A DNA stretch of 64,000 nt from CAZUMJ01 sp964621605 (GCA_964621605.1 CAZUMJ010000016.1:1-64000); one strand, 5' to 3'; counted from the first letter of the stretch, positions 19,189-27,956 are shown. The notes: generated from the letters alone by a model not told the origin. Numbers and translations are program-made.

Positions 19189-19758
19189 CTACGGCGTCGG
19201 CGTCGGCGCGGGCGCAGCGGCCACGGTCGTCGTCGTCGAGTCGTCGCCCGGGTGCTTCGGGTTCATCGATACCGATCCGCCGAGCAACTCGATGAAGGTG
19301 CGCAACCTGACCTGCGCGAACGATGCGTTGTTCATCGCGGCGAGCCGGTAGGACGTGGCCTGGTCGATCGTGTCGGTGTTCACGTCGGCGGAGTAGGACT
19401 GGGCGCAGTACGTCACCGATGCGTTGATGAGGTCGAGCGCGCGCTTGAACGCCACGTTGAGCTTCTTCGCCTGGAGCTTGGGCAGCGCCTTGGCTTGGGT
19501 CAGCGAGTCGCCCAGCTTCTTGCACTTTCCCTCGTAGCCGGGTACGTCGCTGGAGGGGAACGCCACGTCTTGTGCGTCGGCGACAAGGGTGTAGACGAGC
19601 TCTTGGTGCGCCGTCCACCACGCGTTGTCTGCCGGTGTCCGGTAGTTCGGGGGATCTGCGAAGGCGCAGCCAGCAGCGACGAGCCCGCACAACAGGGCGG
19701 TCGCCAGAACGTGTCGCGCGCGGCGGCCGACGAGGTGAGAGATGCGAGGAGTGCCCAT
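19189..19758 (-). CDS. Putative lipoprotein, unknown function
   Basis: 189 residues. Basic N-terminus, a hydrophobic run and the lipobox VAAGC indicate export and lipidation. The mature part is helical with three further cysteines and a Thr/Pro/Ala-rich C-terminal tail (DDSTTTTVAAAPAP). The ATG at 19758 is preferred over the upstream ATG at 19806 because it gives a normal signal peptide. It converges with the helical unknown gene. No family is recognised. Confidence 0.65.
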   Translation of the reverse strand: MGTPRISHLVGRRARHVLATALLCGLVAAGCAFADPPNYRTPADNAWWTAHQELVYTLVADAQDVAFPSSDVPGYEGKCKKLGDSLTQAKALPKLQAKKLNVAFKRALDLINASVTYCAQSYSADVNTDTIDQATSYRLAAMNNASFAQVRLRTFIELLGGSVSMNPKHPGDDSTTTTVAAAPAPTPTP

Positions 19759-19768
19759 GGCTCGGATG

Positions 19769-19774
19769 AGCCTA
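19769..19774 (-). promoter_or_regulatory. -10-like TAGGCT, 10 nt before lipoprotein start
   Basis: Found upstream of ATG 19758; the spacing is at the long end of the range seen elsewhere in the window. Confidence 0.3.
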
Positions 19775-19893
19775 CTCAGCTCATGCAACACGATTGGGCA
19801 TCTCATGGCACAGGATCAGACACCGTGCTGGTGCCGGGGAGGGTTTCGGTTCGATACCGCCATCGAGCCTACTTGGACTTTACAGAACGAGGA

Positions 19894-20574
19894 TTATGGG
19901 CGTTTCTCGCCAGGCACCAGGTCCGCCTCGAGACCGATCCCGTCGAGTCCGCTCCAGATCAACGTCGTCAGGTCTTCTGCCAGCTGTTGTGCAGTCGTCG
20001 ACCCGGGGGCTGCGAGCCACCATTCGCCAGCGATCATGATGGCGCCGATGATCGCGAAGCTCCACGGTGTCGCCTTGGCCGGATCGCTGCCTGCCGCACT
20101 CAACGCAGCTCGGATGCGACCCGCGATGTCGCTTGCGAGCGTGACCACGAGCTGCCGCTGCGTCTGGTTCGCCGACCCCGTGCGCGCCGCCTGCGCCATG
20201 AACTCGTACAGCTGCGGTTCCTCCTCGACGAACTGCAGGAATGCGTGGATGCCCTCGTAGGTCAGCTGGCGAGCCGGCATCGGCTGCAACAGGCTGCCAA
20301 GGGTGCGCGCTCGAACGAGCTCGGCGACACGTTCCGTCAGCGCTGATGCAAGACCCGCCTTGTCGCGAAAGTGGTCGTACAGGATCGGCTTCGTGATGCC
20401 CGCTTCCTGCGCGATCTCCTCCATCGACGCTCGCGCCCCGGCCTGGCGTATGGCCCGCTGCGCTGCATCGAGGAGCTCTCGTCTGCGTTGCGTTCGATCG
20501 ACGGTCGGACCGGGCGGTCTGCCTCGCCGACGCGGCGAGGGTTTCGGGTCAGAGGAAGATGAGACGTCCGCCAC
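19894..20574 (-). CDS. TetR-family transcriptional regulator
   Basis: 226 residues. A helix-turn-helix at about 30-78 (SMEEIAQEAGITKPILYDHFRDKAGL) follows an Arg/Pro-rich arm. The ligand domain contains a Trp-rich segment (IAGEWWLAAPGSTTAQQLAEDL) typical of regulators of lipid or xenobiotic genes. The start is GTG 20574; further upstream the frame is open but unlike TetR. It is divergent from a peptide-type ABC binding protein and may control it. Confidence 0.85.
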   Translation of the reverse strand: MADVSSSSDPKPSPRRRGRPPGPTVDRTQRRRELLDAAQRAIRQAGARASMEEIAQEAGITKPILYDHFRDKAGLASALTERVAELVRARTLGSLLQPMPARQLTYEGIHAFLQFVEEEPQLYEFMAQAARTGSANQTQRQLVVTLASDIAGRIRAALSAAGSDPAKATPWSFAIIGAIMIAGEWWLAAPGSTTAQQLAEDLTTLIWSGLDGIGLEADLVPGEKRP

Positions 20575-20692
20575 AGGCCTCAGGCTAGCCACCGTACGCG
20601 CGGTAACCCGGAACCGGCACAGGTGGACGTGCCTCGCGGCATGACGCCGCCTGGCTCCGCTCTCCGCCTGCTCAACCTTGCTAATGTCGCCG

Positions 20693-20710
20693 CGTTCATC
20701 CATGTGAACG
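20693..20710. promoter_or_regulatory. 18-bp inverted repeat in the TetR / binding-protein divergent region
   Basis: CGTTCA and TGAACG arms are separated by six bases, between the two divergent starts. This is a plausible TetR operator; the assignment is inference. Confidence 0.4.
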
Positions 20711-20792
20711 GGCCTGCGGCCGCGTTGCGCGAGGCGTGCTCGCGTTTCCTGCCGAGGCCGGAACGACACCTGAATCCCGGGGGACTCGACTC

Positions 20793-22430
20793 GTGACACG
20801 ACGCTCCGTACGCCCATTGGCGATCTTGCTCGTTGCGATACTTGGCGTCGTTGGCGCCGCCTGCAGCAACGACAGCTCCAGCACGAAGCCCGGTAGCAAG
20901 CCTGCTGGCAACGGCGGGGCGTTCCCCGTCGCCGACATGAACAAACCGCAGTTCGAAGGCACACCTCACCAGGGAGGCGAACTGGCATTCGGCCTCGAGT
21001 CGAAGATCGTGTCGCTCGACCCGGGTGGACAGATGATCCAGCCGGCCGACCTCACCGTGGGTTTGGCGCTGTACGACACGCTCGTGAAGTACGACGACAA
21101 GGGCCGCACGACCGGCAACCTCGCAGAGAGCTTCTCAAGCAGCCCCGACCTCACCACCTGGACGTTCAAGCTGCGCCCAAACGTGAAGTTCGGTGACGGC
21201 ACGCCGTTCAACGCGGACGCAGTCGTGAAGCACATCGAGCGCCTCAAGGGCCTGCCGACGTGTAGCTGCGCCAGCGACATCAAGAAGATTGCAAGCGTCG
21301 AGGCGACCGACGACCTGACGGTCGTGTTCCACCTCACCGGTCCCAACGTGGCCTTCCCGGTGTTCCTGTCCAACAGCCCGGGCTTCGTCGTGTCGCCCAC
21401 GCAGGTGGCGAAGTACGGCGCCGACTACAGCAGCCACCCGATGGGTGCAGGTCCGTTCCGCCTGGTCACCATGGGCGACTCGGTGACGGTGGAGCGCAAC
21501 CCGTACTACTGGCGCAAGGACGACCAAGGTCGACAGCTGCCCTACCTCGACCGCATCGAGTTCAAGTCGTTGCCCGACTCGAACACCCGCCTCCAGGCGG
21601 TGCAGTCGCAGGCCGTGCAGATCATGCAGACCGCCGACACGGGCAACCTCGTCGACGCCCGCAAGGACAAGAACCTTGCGATCCAGGCGGTCACCGGCTC
21701 GAGCGCCACGATCCTCATCCTCAACTCGCACCAAGCGCCGTTCGACGACATCCGCGCACGGGAGGCGCTCAACTACGCCATCGACCGTGATGCCCTCAAC
21801 CAGCAGAGCTACCAGGGTGCGCGGGTGCCGGCGTACGGGTTCCTGCCGCCGACCGACCCGTACTACGACCCCGAAGGCCAGCTCCCCCACTACGACCCCG
21901 ACAAGGCTCGCTCGTTGGTCGCCGCCCTGAAGAAGGACGGCAAGAATGTCAACTTCGAGGCGGTCTGCATCTCTACGCCCGAAGCAACCACCGTCTTCCA
22001 GGTCCTCAAGGGACAGGCCGAGGCGGTCGGCGTGAACGTCACGCTCAAGCAGCTCGACCAGGCCACCTACGTCGCAAAGATGCTCAGCGGCTCGGGTGAC
22101 TTCACGGCTGGCTGCTTCCGTAGCCCGCAGATCCCCGACCCGAACGACGTCGACTCGGCGATCCACACCGGGGGCTCGCTGAACCTCGGCAAGATCAGCG
22201 ATCCGGCGATCGACAACGCGATGGACGCCGGTCGCGCCACGACCGACTTCGCAGCGCGCAAGAAGCAGTACGACATCGTGCAGCAGGAGCTCGCAAAGGG
22301 CGTCTACATCGTGCCGATGCTCTTCGACCTCTACGGCAACATCCACCTGACGAGCGTGAGCGGCCTCGAGCGTCCGTGGCCGAACTCGCTCGGGCTGATC
22401 AGCGTCGGAACGCTCTACCTGAAGAAGTAG
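20793..22430 (+). CDS. ABC transporter substrate-binding protein, family 5 (peptide/opine type)
   Basis: 545 residues. The signal peptide ends near Cys24 (VVGAACSN), consistent with a lipoprotein. The family-5 fold is clear: YDTLVKYDDKGR, LAESFSSSPDLTTWTFKLRPNVKF, GAGPFRLV and FAARKKQYDIVQQEL. Such proteins deliver oligopeptides, nickel or sugars to a permease. No permease or ATPase gene is adjacent, so this is an orphan receptor here. The start is GTG 20793 because the signal peptide begins there. Confidence 0.88.
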   Translation: MTRRSVRPLAILLVAILGVVGAACSNDSSSTKPGSKPAGNGGAFPVADMNKPQFEGTPHQGGELAFGLESKIVSLDPGGQMIQPADLTVGLALYDTLVKYDDKGRTTGNLAESFSSSPDLTTWTFKLRPNVKFGDGTPFNADAVVKHIERLKGLPTCSCASDIKKIASVEATDDLTVVFHLTGPNVAFPVFLSNSPGFVVSPTQVAKYGADYSSHPMGAGPFRLVTMGDSVTVERNPYYWRKDDQGRQLPYLDRIEFKSLPDSNTRLQAVQSQAVQIMQTADTGNLVDARKDKNLAIQAVTGSSATILILNSHQAPFDDIRAREALNYAIDRDALNQQSYQGARVPAYGFLPPTDPYYDPEGQLPHYDPDKARSLVAALKKDGKNVNFEAVCISTPEATTVFQVLKGQAEAVGVNVTLKQLDQATYVAKMLSGSGDFTAGCFRSPQIPDPNDVDSAIHTGGSLNLGKISDPAIDNAMDAGRATTDFAARKKQYDIVQQELAKGVYIVPMLFDLYGNIHLTSVSGLERPWPNSLGLISVGTLYLKK

Positions 22431-22465
22431 CCGCTGAGCCTGCTCGCCAGGCGCATCGACGAAGC

Positions 22466-22500
22466 TCGGAGGCCGGTGCCGTTCAGGTGCCGGCCTCCGA
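22466..22500. terminator. Bidirectional hairpin between the binding protein and histidine kinase
   Basis: Eleven perfect base pairs (TCGGAGGCCGG with its complement), extended by imperfect pairs. The kinase stop codon lies in the loop. Confidence 0.6.
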
Positions 22501-24003
22501 CGCGAGCGGGAGGAGCACCCGGAAGCGAGCCCCCTCCCCCGGCGCGGTGAACAGCTCGATTCGCCCCTCGTGCGCCTCCACGATGGCGGCAACGATGGCC
22601 AGGCCGAGGCCCGTGCTGCCCTGCGCCCGCCCGCGTGCTGGATCGGCGCGGTAGAAGCGCTCGAAGACACGGGAAGCATCGCTTGCATCCATGCCGGGAC
22701 CGGCGTCGCTCACCTCGAGAGACGCGAAGCGCGACGGACCGACGTCCACTACCCCCAGGCTCAGCTGAATCGGGGTGGTCGCCGGAGTGTGCCGGAGCGC
22801 GTTCCCAACCAGGTTGCCGACGACCTCACGAAGCTGGGCCTCGTCTCCCGAGACGGACACCACGAGGTCGGCCTCGGGCAGATGCAGCGCGATCGGTCGC
22901 TCGGGGGAGAGCGTTCGAGCATCGAAGGCCGCATCGGTGAGGATCGGGGCCAGCTCGACAGTGCGGTGTGTGACCGGCGCGCGCTGGTCGAGGCGAGCGA
23001 GGTGCAGAAGGTCCTCGACGAGCGAACCCATCCGCGTGGACTCGTCCTCGATGCGTCCCAGCATCCGATCGAGCGCCGTCGCGTCGAGGGTCTCGCCCTG
23101 ACGACGCGCCAGTTCCGCGAAGCCGCGGATCGACGTGAGTGGCGTTCGCAGCTCGTGGCTGGCGTCGGCCACAAAGCGCCGCATGCGTGCCTCGGACGCC
23201 CGCGCCGTCCCCTCGGACTCTTCGCGTCGATGCGCCGCCTGCTCGATCTGGGTCAACATCGCGTTCAGGGCAGCGGCAAGTCGGCCAACCTCGGTGTGGG
23301 CCGGGGCATCAGGCACCCGGCGTGACAGGTTCCCGGCGCCGATCGCCTCGGCTGTCTCCTCGATCGCGGTGAGCGGACGAAGCGTGAGACGCACGACAGC
23401 GAAGCCAAGCAATGCGAGCAAGAACAGAACCCCGACACCGGTCAACACCTCCACGGTCTGGAGGTGGCCGAGCGTCGCATCGACGTCGCGCAGGCTCGTC
23501 GCAATGACGATCGAGCCCACCCCGCCCGGGTAGCTCACAGGCCTGGCGACGGCACGCCACTCCTCGCCTCCCCCGTCGTTGGTGGCCGTCGTGAACGGGC
23601 GTCCGCGGAGCTGGATGGCACGGTCGTAGGTGATGCCGGCGATGTCGGGCGGACGGTGCCCGCCGAGGTCACCCTGGGTGTTGGGTGTCGCGATCAGGTG
23701 CCCCTGCGCGTCCATGACGAGGAAGACGAGCTCGTTCGGAAGTCGGCTCGGGCCACCACCGTTCCCCATCATCCCTGGGCCAAGACCTTGATCGTCGAGG
23801 CTCACCGAGGCTGCGACGAGGCGCTGGTCCGTCTCATGGAGCAGATAGCTGCGCAAGAGGTCGTTCCCCACAACAGCCGTGCTCGTGATCCCGAACGCGG
23901 CGAGCACCATCAACGCTCCCACAAGCCGGAGGCGGAGCGTGCTGGCGGCCCAAGCACGACGGAAGGGGTTCCGGGGCGTCGCCACGCCGAGCAGCTCGTT
24001 CAC
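22483..24003 (-). CDS. Two-component sensor histidine kinase
   Basis: 506 residues. TM1 is near 27-47, an extracytoplasmic sensor follows to about 180, TM2 is near 188-208, then HAMP, HisKA with H283 (FVADASHELRTPLTS) and HATPase with the N box (LVGNALRHTP), DAGPGMD and GSTGLGLAIV. It resembles actinobacterial PhoR/TcrY/MprB-type kinases. The stimulus is unknown. Its ATG overlaps the stop of the response regulator by four bases (ATGA), so the pair is co-translated. Confidence 0.93.
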   Translation of the reverse strand: MNELLGVATPRNPFRRAWAASTLRLRLVGALMVLAAFGITSTAVVGNDLLRSYLLHETDQRLVAASVSLDDQGLGPGMMGNGGGPSRLPNELVFLVMDAQGHLIATPNTQGDLGGHRPPDIAGITYDRAIQLRGRPFTTATNDGGGEEWRAVARPVSYPGGVGSIVIATSLRDVDATLGHLQTVEVLTGVGVLFLLALLGFAVVRLTLRPLTAIEETAEAIGAGNLSRRVPDAPAHTEVGRLAAALNAMLTQIEQAAHRREESEGTARASEARMRRFVADASHELRTPLTSIRGFAELARRQGETLDATALDRMLGRIEDESTRMGSLVEDLLHLARLDQRAPVTHRTVELAPILTDAAFDARTLSPERPIALHLPEADLVVSVSGDEAQLREVVGNLVGNALRHTPATTPIQLSLGVVDVGPSRFASLEVSDAGPGMDASDASRVFERFYRADPARGRAQGSTGLGLAIVAAIVEAHEGRIELFTAPGEGARFRVLLPLASEAGT

Positions 24004-24749
24004 CCGCCCTGCGGGATGCGCACCACGTACCCGACGCCGCGCAGCGTGTGGATGAGGTGCGGCTCGCGGTCGTCGACCTTGCGGCGTAGGTACGAGATGT
24101 ACGACTCCACGATGTTCGAGTTCCCGTCGAAGTCGTACTGCCAGACGTGGTCGAGGATCTGCGCTTTCGACAGCACCCGCCCCGCGTTCACCATCAAGTA
24201 GCGGAGCAGCTTGAACTCGGTCGGCGACAACGCGACGAGGGAGTCACCTCGTCGCACCTCGTGGCTGTCCTCATCGAGGCGCAGGTCTCCTACGACAAGT
24301 GTCGACGCGGTGCGGGCTCCATGACTGCGCCGCAGGACGGCCCGAATACGAGCGACCACCTCATCCAGGCTGAACGGCTTGGTCACGTAGTCGTCGCCGC
24401 CCACCGTGAGTCCCGCAACCTTGTCTTCGCCTGCGTCTCGCGCCGTGAGGAAGAGCACGGGCGTGGTGCGCCCATGGCCCCGAAGCTGGCGTACGACGCC
24501 GAAGCCGTCGAGGTCGGGGAGCATCACATCGAGGACGACGAGATCCGGCTGCATCTGCTCGACTGCTCTGAGCGCCTCGTTCCCGGTCGTCGCGGTCATG
24601 ACCTCGAACCCCTCATAGCGCAGCACGGCGGAGAGAAGTTCGACGATGTTGGGTTCGTCGTCGACGACCAGCAGGCGCGCCTCTGGCACCGCTGCGGGTG
24701 GCACCGTCGCGGACCCAGACGGGGTATCGCTCATGGGGTTGGAACTCAC
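24000..24749 (-). CDS. OmpR/PhoB-family response regulator
   Basis: 249 residues. Receiver domain 25-140 with acidic pocket DDE (30-32), phospho-acceptor D74 (VVLDVMLPD) and conserved Lys (DYVTKPFS). A winged-helix domain occupies 150-245 (LSPTEFKLLRYLM, RVLSKAQILDHVW). It is the partner of the downstream kinase. The start is GTG 24749 or ATG 24734; neither has a convincing Shine-Dalgarno. A direct-repeat box lies 45-63 bases upstream. Confidence 0.93.
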   Translation of the reverse strand: MSSNPMSDTPSGSATVPPAAVPEARLLVVDDEPNIVELLSAVLRYEGFEVMTATTGNEALRAVEQMQPDLVVLDVMLPDLDGFGVVRQLRGHGRTTPVLFLTARDAGEDKVAGLTVGGDDYVTKPFSLDEVVARIRAVLRRSHGARTASTLVVGDLRLDEDSHEVRRGDSLVALSPTEFKLLRYLMVNAGRVLSKAQILDHVWQYDFDGNSNIVESYISYLRRKVDDREPHLIHTLRGVGYVVRIPQGG

Positions 24750-24793
24750 AAGGAGAGGGTGACCCAGCGGGGTGACGTCGACCTGTGCAGATG

Positions 24794-24812
24794 CTGGGAG
24801 TTACCTGGGAGT
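24794..24812. promoter_or_regulatory. Direct repeat CTGGGAGT x2 with 11-bp period, candidate response-regulator box
   Basis: CTGGGAGT occurs at 24794-24801 and 24805-24812. Tandem half-sites one helical turn apart are the usual target of OmpR/PhoB regulators. The site lies between this regulator gene and a divergent gene, so autoregulation is possible. Confidence 0.45.
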
Positions 24813-24863
24813 CTAGAACGCCCTCCACCGACCCCAGCGTTCGGTGGCGGGCGACTCGTTCGG

Positions 24864-24869
24864 TAGGCT
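24864..24869 (+). promoter_or_regulatory. -10-like TAGGCT, 9 nt before Arg/Gly-rich protein start
   Basis: The ATG at 24879 has no Shine-Dalgarno. Confidence 0.35.
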
Positions 24870-24878
24870 CGCTCCCCT

Positions 24879-26330
24879 ATGTCACGTCGTATCGAGGTTG
24901 AACTGACGAGCTCCCGTGAGGACGGGACCTGGACTTGGCGGGCTGCCGGGGCACGGGAACCCAAGGGGACGCTCAGCGGTTCGCTCCTTCCCACGAGCGC
25001 TGCCGTGGGAGACGTCGTGCGTGCCGAGGTCGAGGTCACCCTTGATGGGACGGTGGTGCTGAGCGTGCTGCCACCCAAGGGAACGACTCCGCTCCCCGAG
25101 CTGCTCGAGTTGCTCGGGACGGGGCGCGAAGAGCCACTCGTGACGACCGTGCTCGCCCCCAAGAGAGAAGGTCGCCGTGACCGCGGCGAGCGCGGTCCGC
25201 GCCGCGACCGGGCAGAGCGCGCCCCCCGTGGCGAGGGTGAGCGTGGGCCCCGCCGTGACGGAGCAGGGCGCAACCCGCGAGGCGAGCACGACCGCGGCGG
25301 AGACCGACGTCCGAGTGGGGACCGACCAACCCGCAGGCCCGCGGCGCCGGCGACCCCTCCCCGCCCGAAGGCGAAGCGCCTGCGCGCCGGCCGCACGCAT
25401 CGCAACGCGGTGCTCGCGACCCTCAGCCCAGAAGAGCGCACCGTTGCAGAGCAGGTCCTGCGCGCGGGCATCCCCGGCGTGCGGCAGAGCATCGAGAAGC
25501 AGAACGAACAGGCCCGAGCCGATGGGCTCCCGGAGGTGCACGCCGACGCCTTGTTGGCGCTTGCCGAGCAACTGCAGCCGAAGCTGCGGGTGGCCGAGTG
25601 GCACGACCGCGCGGAAGCAGCATTGGCCGACATCGACGAGCTCGATCTGCGTGACCTCCGCACGGTCGTGGTTGCCGCCGCCGACAGCGCCCGCGATGAC
25701 GAGACCCGGGCGCTTGCAGAGCAGCTGCGCGTCAAGCTCACCGAGCGAGTCGACGCCGCACAGCAGGAATGGCTCACCGACCTGCGCACGGCGCTCGACG
25801 AGGGGCGCACGGTGCGGGCGCTGAAGATCAGCTCTCGCCCGCCCAAGGCGGGGGTGCCCGTGCCACCAGACCTGCTCGCAGGCTTGACCGACGCAGCTAC
25901 CGCGGCGCTGACCACCGACGCTGGCTCTGACCGTTGGAAGATGCTCATCGAGGCGCTTGCCTTCTCCCCCGTGCACAGCGCGGTCGTGCCCGAGGCGGTG
26001 CCAGCCTCACCGAGCGAGGACCTCCTCGCCGTGGTGCGCAAGTCTGCGTCGCGCGTGCCCGCGCTCGCGGCGAAGTTCGGCATCGAGGCACCCACGCCGG
26101 GCGCACGGCGTCCGCGCAAGCCACCGCGTCCCCCGAAGCCACCTGTGGCGCCGGAGTCAGCGGAGGTTCAGGAGCCCGCGGCAGGTGATGCGGCGCAAGC
26201 GGTCGCTTCGCAGCCGGCCGAAGCCGCCGCATCCGGGGAGTCGGCCGCCGAATCGATCACGGTTGCCGAGGTGGCGGTCGACGCGGTGACCGAAACACCC
26301 GGCGACGTGCCGACCCCGACGGGCCTCTAG
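24879..26330 (+). CDS. Conserved protein with Arg/Gly-rich low-complexity region, unknown function
   Basis: 483 residues. A compact beta-rich N-terminal domain (1-70: WTWRAAGAREPKG, VGDVVRAEVEV) is followed by a strongly basic Arg/Gly/Asp/Glu tract at about 95-155, built from repeats like RGERGPRRDR. A helical domain follows at about 165-410 (HRNAVLATLSPEERTVAEQVL, RVAEWHDRAEAAL, ISSRPPKAGVP), then a Pro/Ala/Glu-rich tail. The charge pattern and beta domain would suit an RNA- or ribosome-associated protein, but no function is established by what I see. Its stop overlaps the convergent HAD gene stop. Confidence 0.75.
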   Translation: MSRRIEVELTSSREDGTWTWRAAGAREPKGTLSGSLLPTSAAVGDVVRAEVEVTLDGTVVLSVLPPKGTTPLPELLELLGTGREEPLVTTVLAPKREGRRDRGERGPRRDRAERAPRGEGERGPRRDGAGRNPRGEHDRGGDRRPSGDRPTRRPAAPATPPRPKAKRLRAGRTHRNAVLATLSPEERTVAEQVLRAGIPGVRQSIEKQNEQARADGLPEVHADALLALAEQLQPKLRVAEWHDRAEAALADIDELDLRDLRTVVVAAADSARDDETRALAEQLRVKLTERVDAAQQEWLTDLRTALDEGRTVRALKISSRPPKAGVPVPPDLLAGLTDAATAALTTDAGSDRWKMLIEALAFSPVHSAVVPEAVPASPSEDLLAVVRKSASRVPALAAKFGIEAPTPGARRPRKPPRPPKPPVAPESAEVQEPAAGDAAQAVASQPAEAAASGESAAESITVAEVAVDAVTETPGDVPTPTGL

Positions 26331-26893
26331 CCAGACAAGCCAGCGAACACCAGCACGTCGGCTGGGGTGCGGGCGACAAGGTCGCCGGCCACGGGCACCG
26401 CGCGCCGGTTCCAACCTGCGAGCACGAAGCGACTCCCTGCGTCTGCCGCGCAGGCGCGGTCGTGCTCCGTGTCGCCCACGAAAAGCGCGTCCACTGGATC
26501 GACGCCGAGGGCGTTGAGCATGGGCGTCAGCGCCTTCGCTCCCGCGAAGGCGTCGGCGAACCATGCCGTAACCGGCTCCCACCCCAGGCGGCCCAGCTCT
26601 GCCCGGCCGGACGACCCGTGCTTGTTGGAGCACACCGCCCAGCGCGGGAGCTCGCCGAGGAGCTCCTCGACACCTGGAAACGGCTGGGCGCTCGTGGTGT
26701 CATACGCATCCAGATAGGACTCGAGGCTGAGGCCGAGACGCCGACATTCCACTTCGAGCACATGCCCGTAGGTGACGGCGTGGCGTGCGACTCCGAGCGC
26801 CACGAACGCATCTGCGAGGGCCTTGTCGCTATCGAGGAGCGTGCCGTCGAGATCGCAGACCACGAGCTCGGCGCGCCTGCACGCGGTGCTCAC
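26327..26893 (-). CDS. HAD-superfamily hydrolase (phosphoglycolate phosphatase-like)
   Basis: 188 residues. HAD motif I is VCDLDGTLLDSD near residues 12-23, motif II is in WAVCSNKHG, and motif III/IV are in ALFVGDTEHDRACAADAG. The helical cap between motifs I and II marks a beta-phosphoglucomutase/phosphoglycolate-type phosphatase; the substrate is unknown. The start is GTG 26893, which overlaps the stop of the upstream zinc-ribbon gene (GTGA), so both are translated together. Confidence 0.85.
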   Translation of the reverse strand: MSTACRRAELVVCDLDGTLLDSDKALADAFVALGVARHAVTYGHVLEVECRRLGLSLESYLDAYDTTSAQPFPGVEELLGELPRWAVCSNKHGSSGRAELGRLGWEPVTAWFADAFAGAKALTPMLNALGVDPVDALFVGDTEHDRACAADAGSRFVLAGWNRRAVPVAGDLVARTPADVLVFAGLSG

Positions 26894-27117
26894 GCCGAGG
26901 GATGCTGGGGCGCCGATCGGCGTGCGCGTCCAGATGATGCGTCGACTCTGCCGAGGAACGTCCCGGTCGAGAGGTCTTCGTCCCACCGGGCCGAGCAGCG
27001 CAGGCAGGCGCAGGAATCGATATGGGGCGTGGCCAGATACAGCCGGGTCACGTCGAACGACCCACAGTAGGGGCATGCACGACGTTGGGGAGCTCCGTCG
27101 GAGGCTTCGCTCGACAC
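26890..27117 (-). CDS. Small zinc-ribbon protein coupled to HAD hydrolase
   Basis: 75 residues. Two knuckles, CPYCGS near 15-20 and CACLRC near 36-41, form a zinc ribbon, followed by a short basic tail. The four-base GTGA overlap with the HAD gene and an upstream TAGGGT box support it as a real gene. A protein or nucleic-acid adaptor role is possible; no function is assigned. Confidence 0.68.
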   Translation of the reverse strand: MSSEASDGAPQRRACPYCGSFDVTRLYLATPHIDSCACLRCSARWDEDLSTGTFLGRVDASSGRARRSAPQHPSA

Positions 27118-27124
27118 GTGAGCG

Positions 27125-27130
27125 ACCCTA
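27125..27130 (-). promoter_or_regulatory. -10-like TAGGGT, 7 nt before zinc-ribbon gene start
   Basis: Part of a 65-base divergent region whose other side carries the crotonase box at 27171-27176. Confidence 0.4.
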
Positions 27131-27170
27131 CTGAGGCTTCTCGACGCACGTGCGGATGCCCTCCCCCAAC

Positions 27171-27176
27171 TAGGGT
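27171..27176 (+). promoter_or_regulatory. -10-like TAGGGT, 6 nt before crotonase start
   Basis: Same hexamer as on the opposite strand at 27125-27130, giving a compact back-to-back promoter pair. Confidence 0.42.
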
Positions 27177-27182
27177 TCGCGC

Positions 27183-27956
27183 ATGGTCGACTACGAACTC
27201 ATCGGACACGTCGGTGTCATCACCATCAACCGCCCGGAGGCACGCAACGCCGTCAACGGCGACGTCGCCAAGGGCATCGAGGCGGCAATCGATGCTCTCG
27301 AAGCAGACGACGCCGCGTGGGTGGGCATCCTCACGGGCGCCCGCACCGAGAAGGGCTACATCTTCTGCGCGGGTGCCGACCTGAAGGCGATCAACGCAGG
27401 CCAGGCAGCCGATCTCATCACCGCGAAGGGTGGCTTCGCCGGCATCGTGAAGCGCGAGCGATCGAAGCCGATCATCGCTGCCGTTGACGGTCCTGCCCTT
27501 GCCGGGGGCACCGAGATCGCCCTGTCGTGCGACCTCATCGTCGCATCGAAGACGGCCACGTTCGGCATCCCTGAAGCCAAGCGCAACCTCGTCGCCGGAG
27601 CAGGCGGCCTCTTCCGCCTGCCGCGCAAGCTGCCTCGCAACATCGCCATGGAATGTGCGCTCACCGGCGACCCGATCGGGGCAGAACGCGCGCACCACTT
27701 CGGCCTTGTCAATCACCTCTGTGAGGAAGGCGAGGCGCTGGCCGTGGCGCAGGAGCTTGCAGCGCGCATCGCGTTGTGCGCACCGCTCGCCGTGCGCGAG
27801 AGCCGCGCGATCATGCTGGCGGCAACCGACCAGCCTGACGAGATCGGTTGGCGACTGTCCGACGAGGGCATGGCGAAGATGCTGAGCAGCGAGGACCTCG
27901 GCGAGGGCCTCATGGCATTCATCGAGAAGCGCGAGCCGCAATGGAAGGGTCGGTAG
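27183..27956 (+). CDS. Enoyl-CoA hydratase/isomerase (crotonase) family protein
   Basis: 257 residues with the crotonase fold. The oxyanion-hole segments are FCAGADLKAI and LAGGTEIALSCDL; the catalytic loop is near PEAKRNLVAGAGGLFRLPR. Members act on acyl-CoA thioesters in beta-oxidation or related pathways. A lone gene, so the pathway cannot be inferred. It is followed by a strong terminator. Confidence 0.9.
   Translation: MVDYELIGHVGVITINRPEARNAVNGDVAKGIEAAIDALEADDAAWVGILTGARTEKGYIFCAGADLKAINAGQAADLITAKGGFAGIVKRERSKPIIAAVDGPALAGGTEIALSCDLIVASKTATFGIPEAKRNLVAGAGGLFRLPRKLPRNIAMECALTGDPIGAERAHHFGLVNHLCEEGEALAVAQELAARIALCAPLAVRESRAIMLAATDQPDEIGWRLSDEGMAKMLSSEDLGEGLMAFIEKREPQWKGR

Noticed and set aside
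18334..20346. 670-residue plus-strand frame spanning three genes
   Set aside because: It overlaps the helical protein, a lipoprotein and a TetR gene on either strand, and its sequence is low-complexity Arg/Ala.
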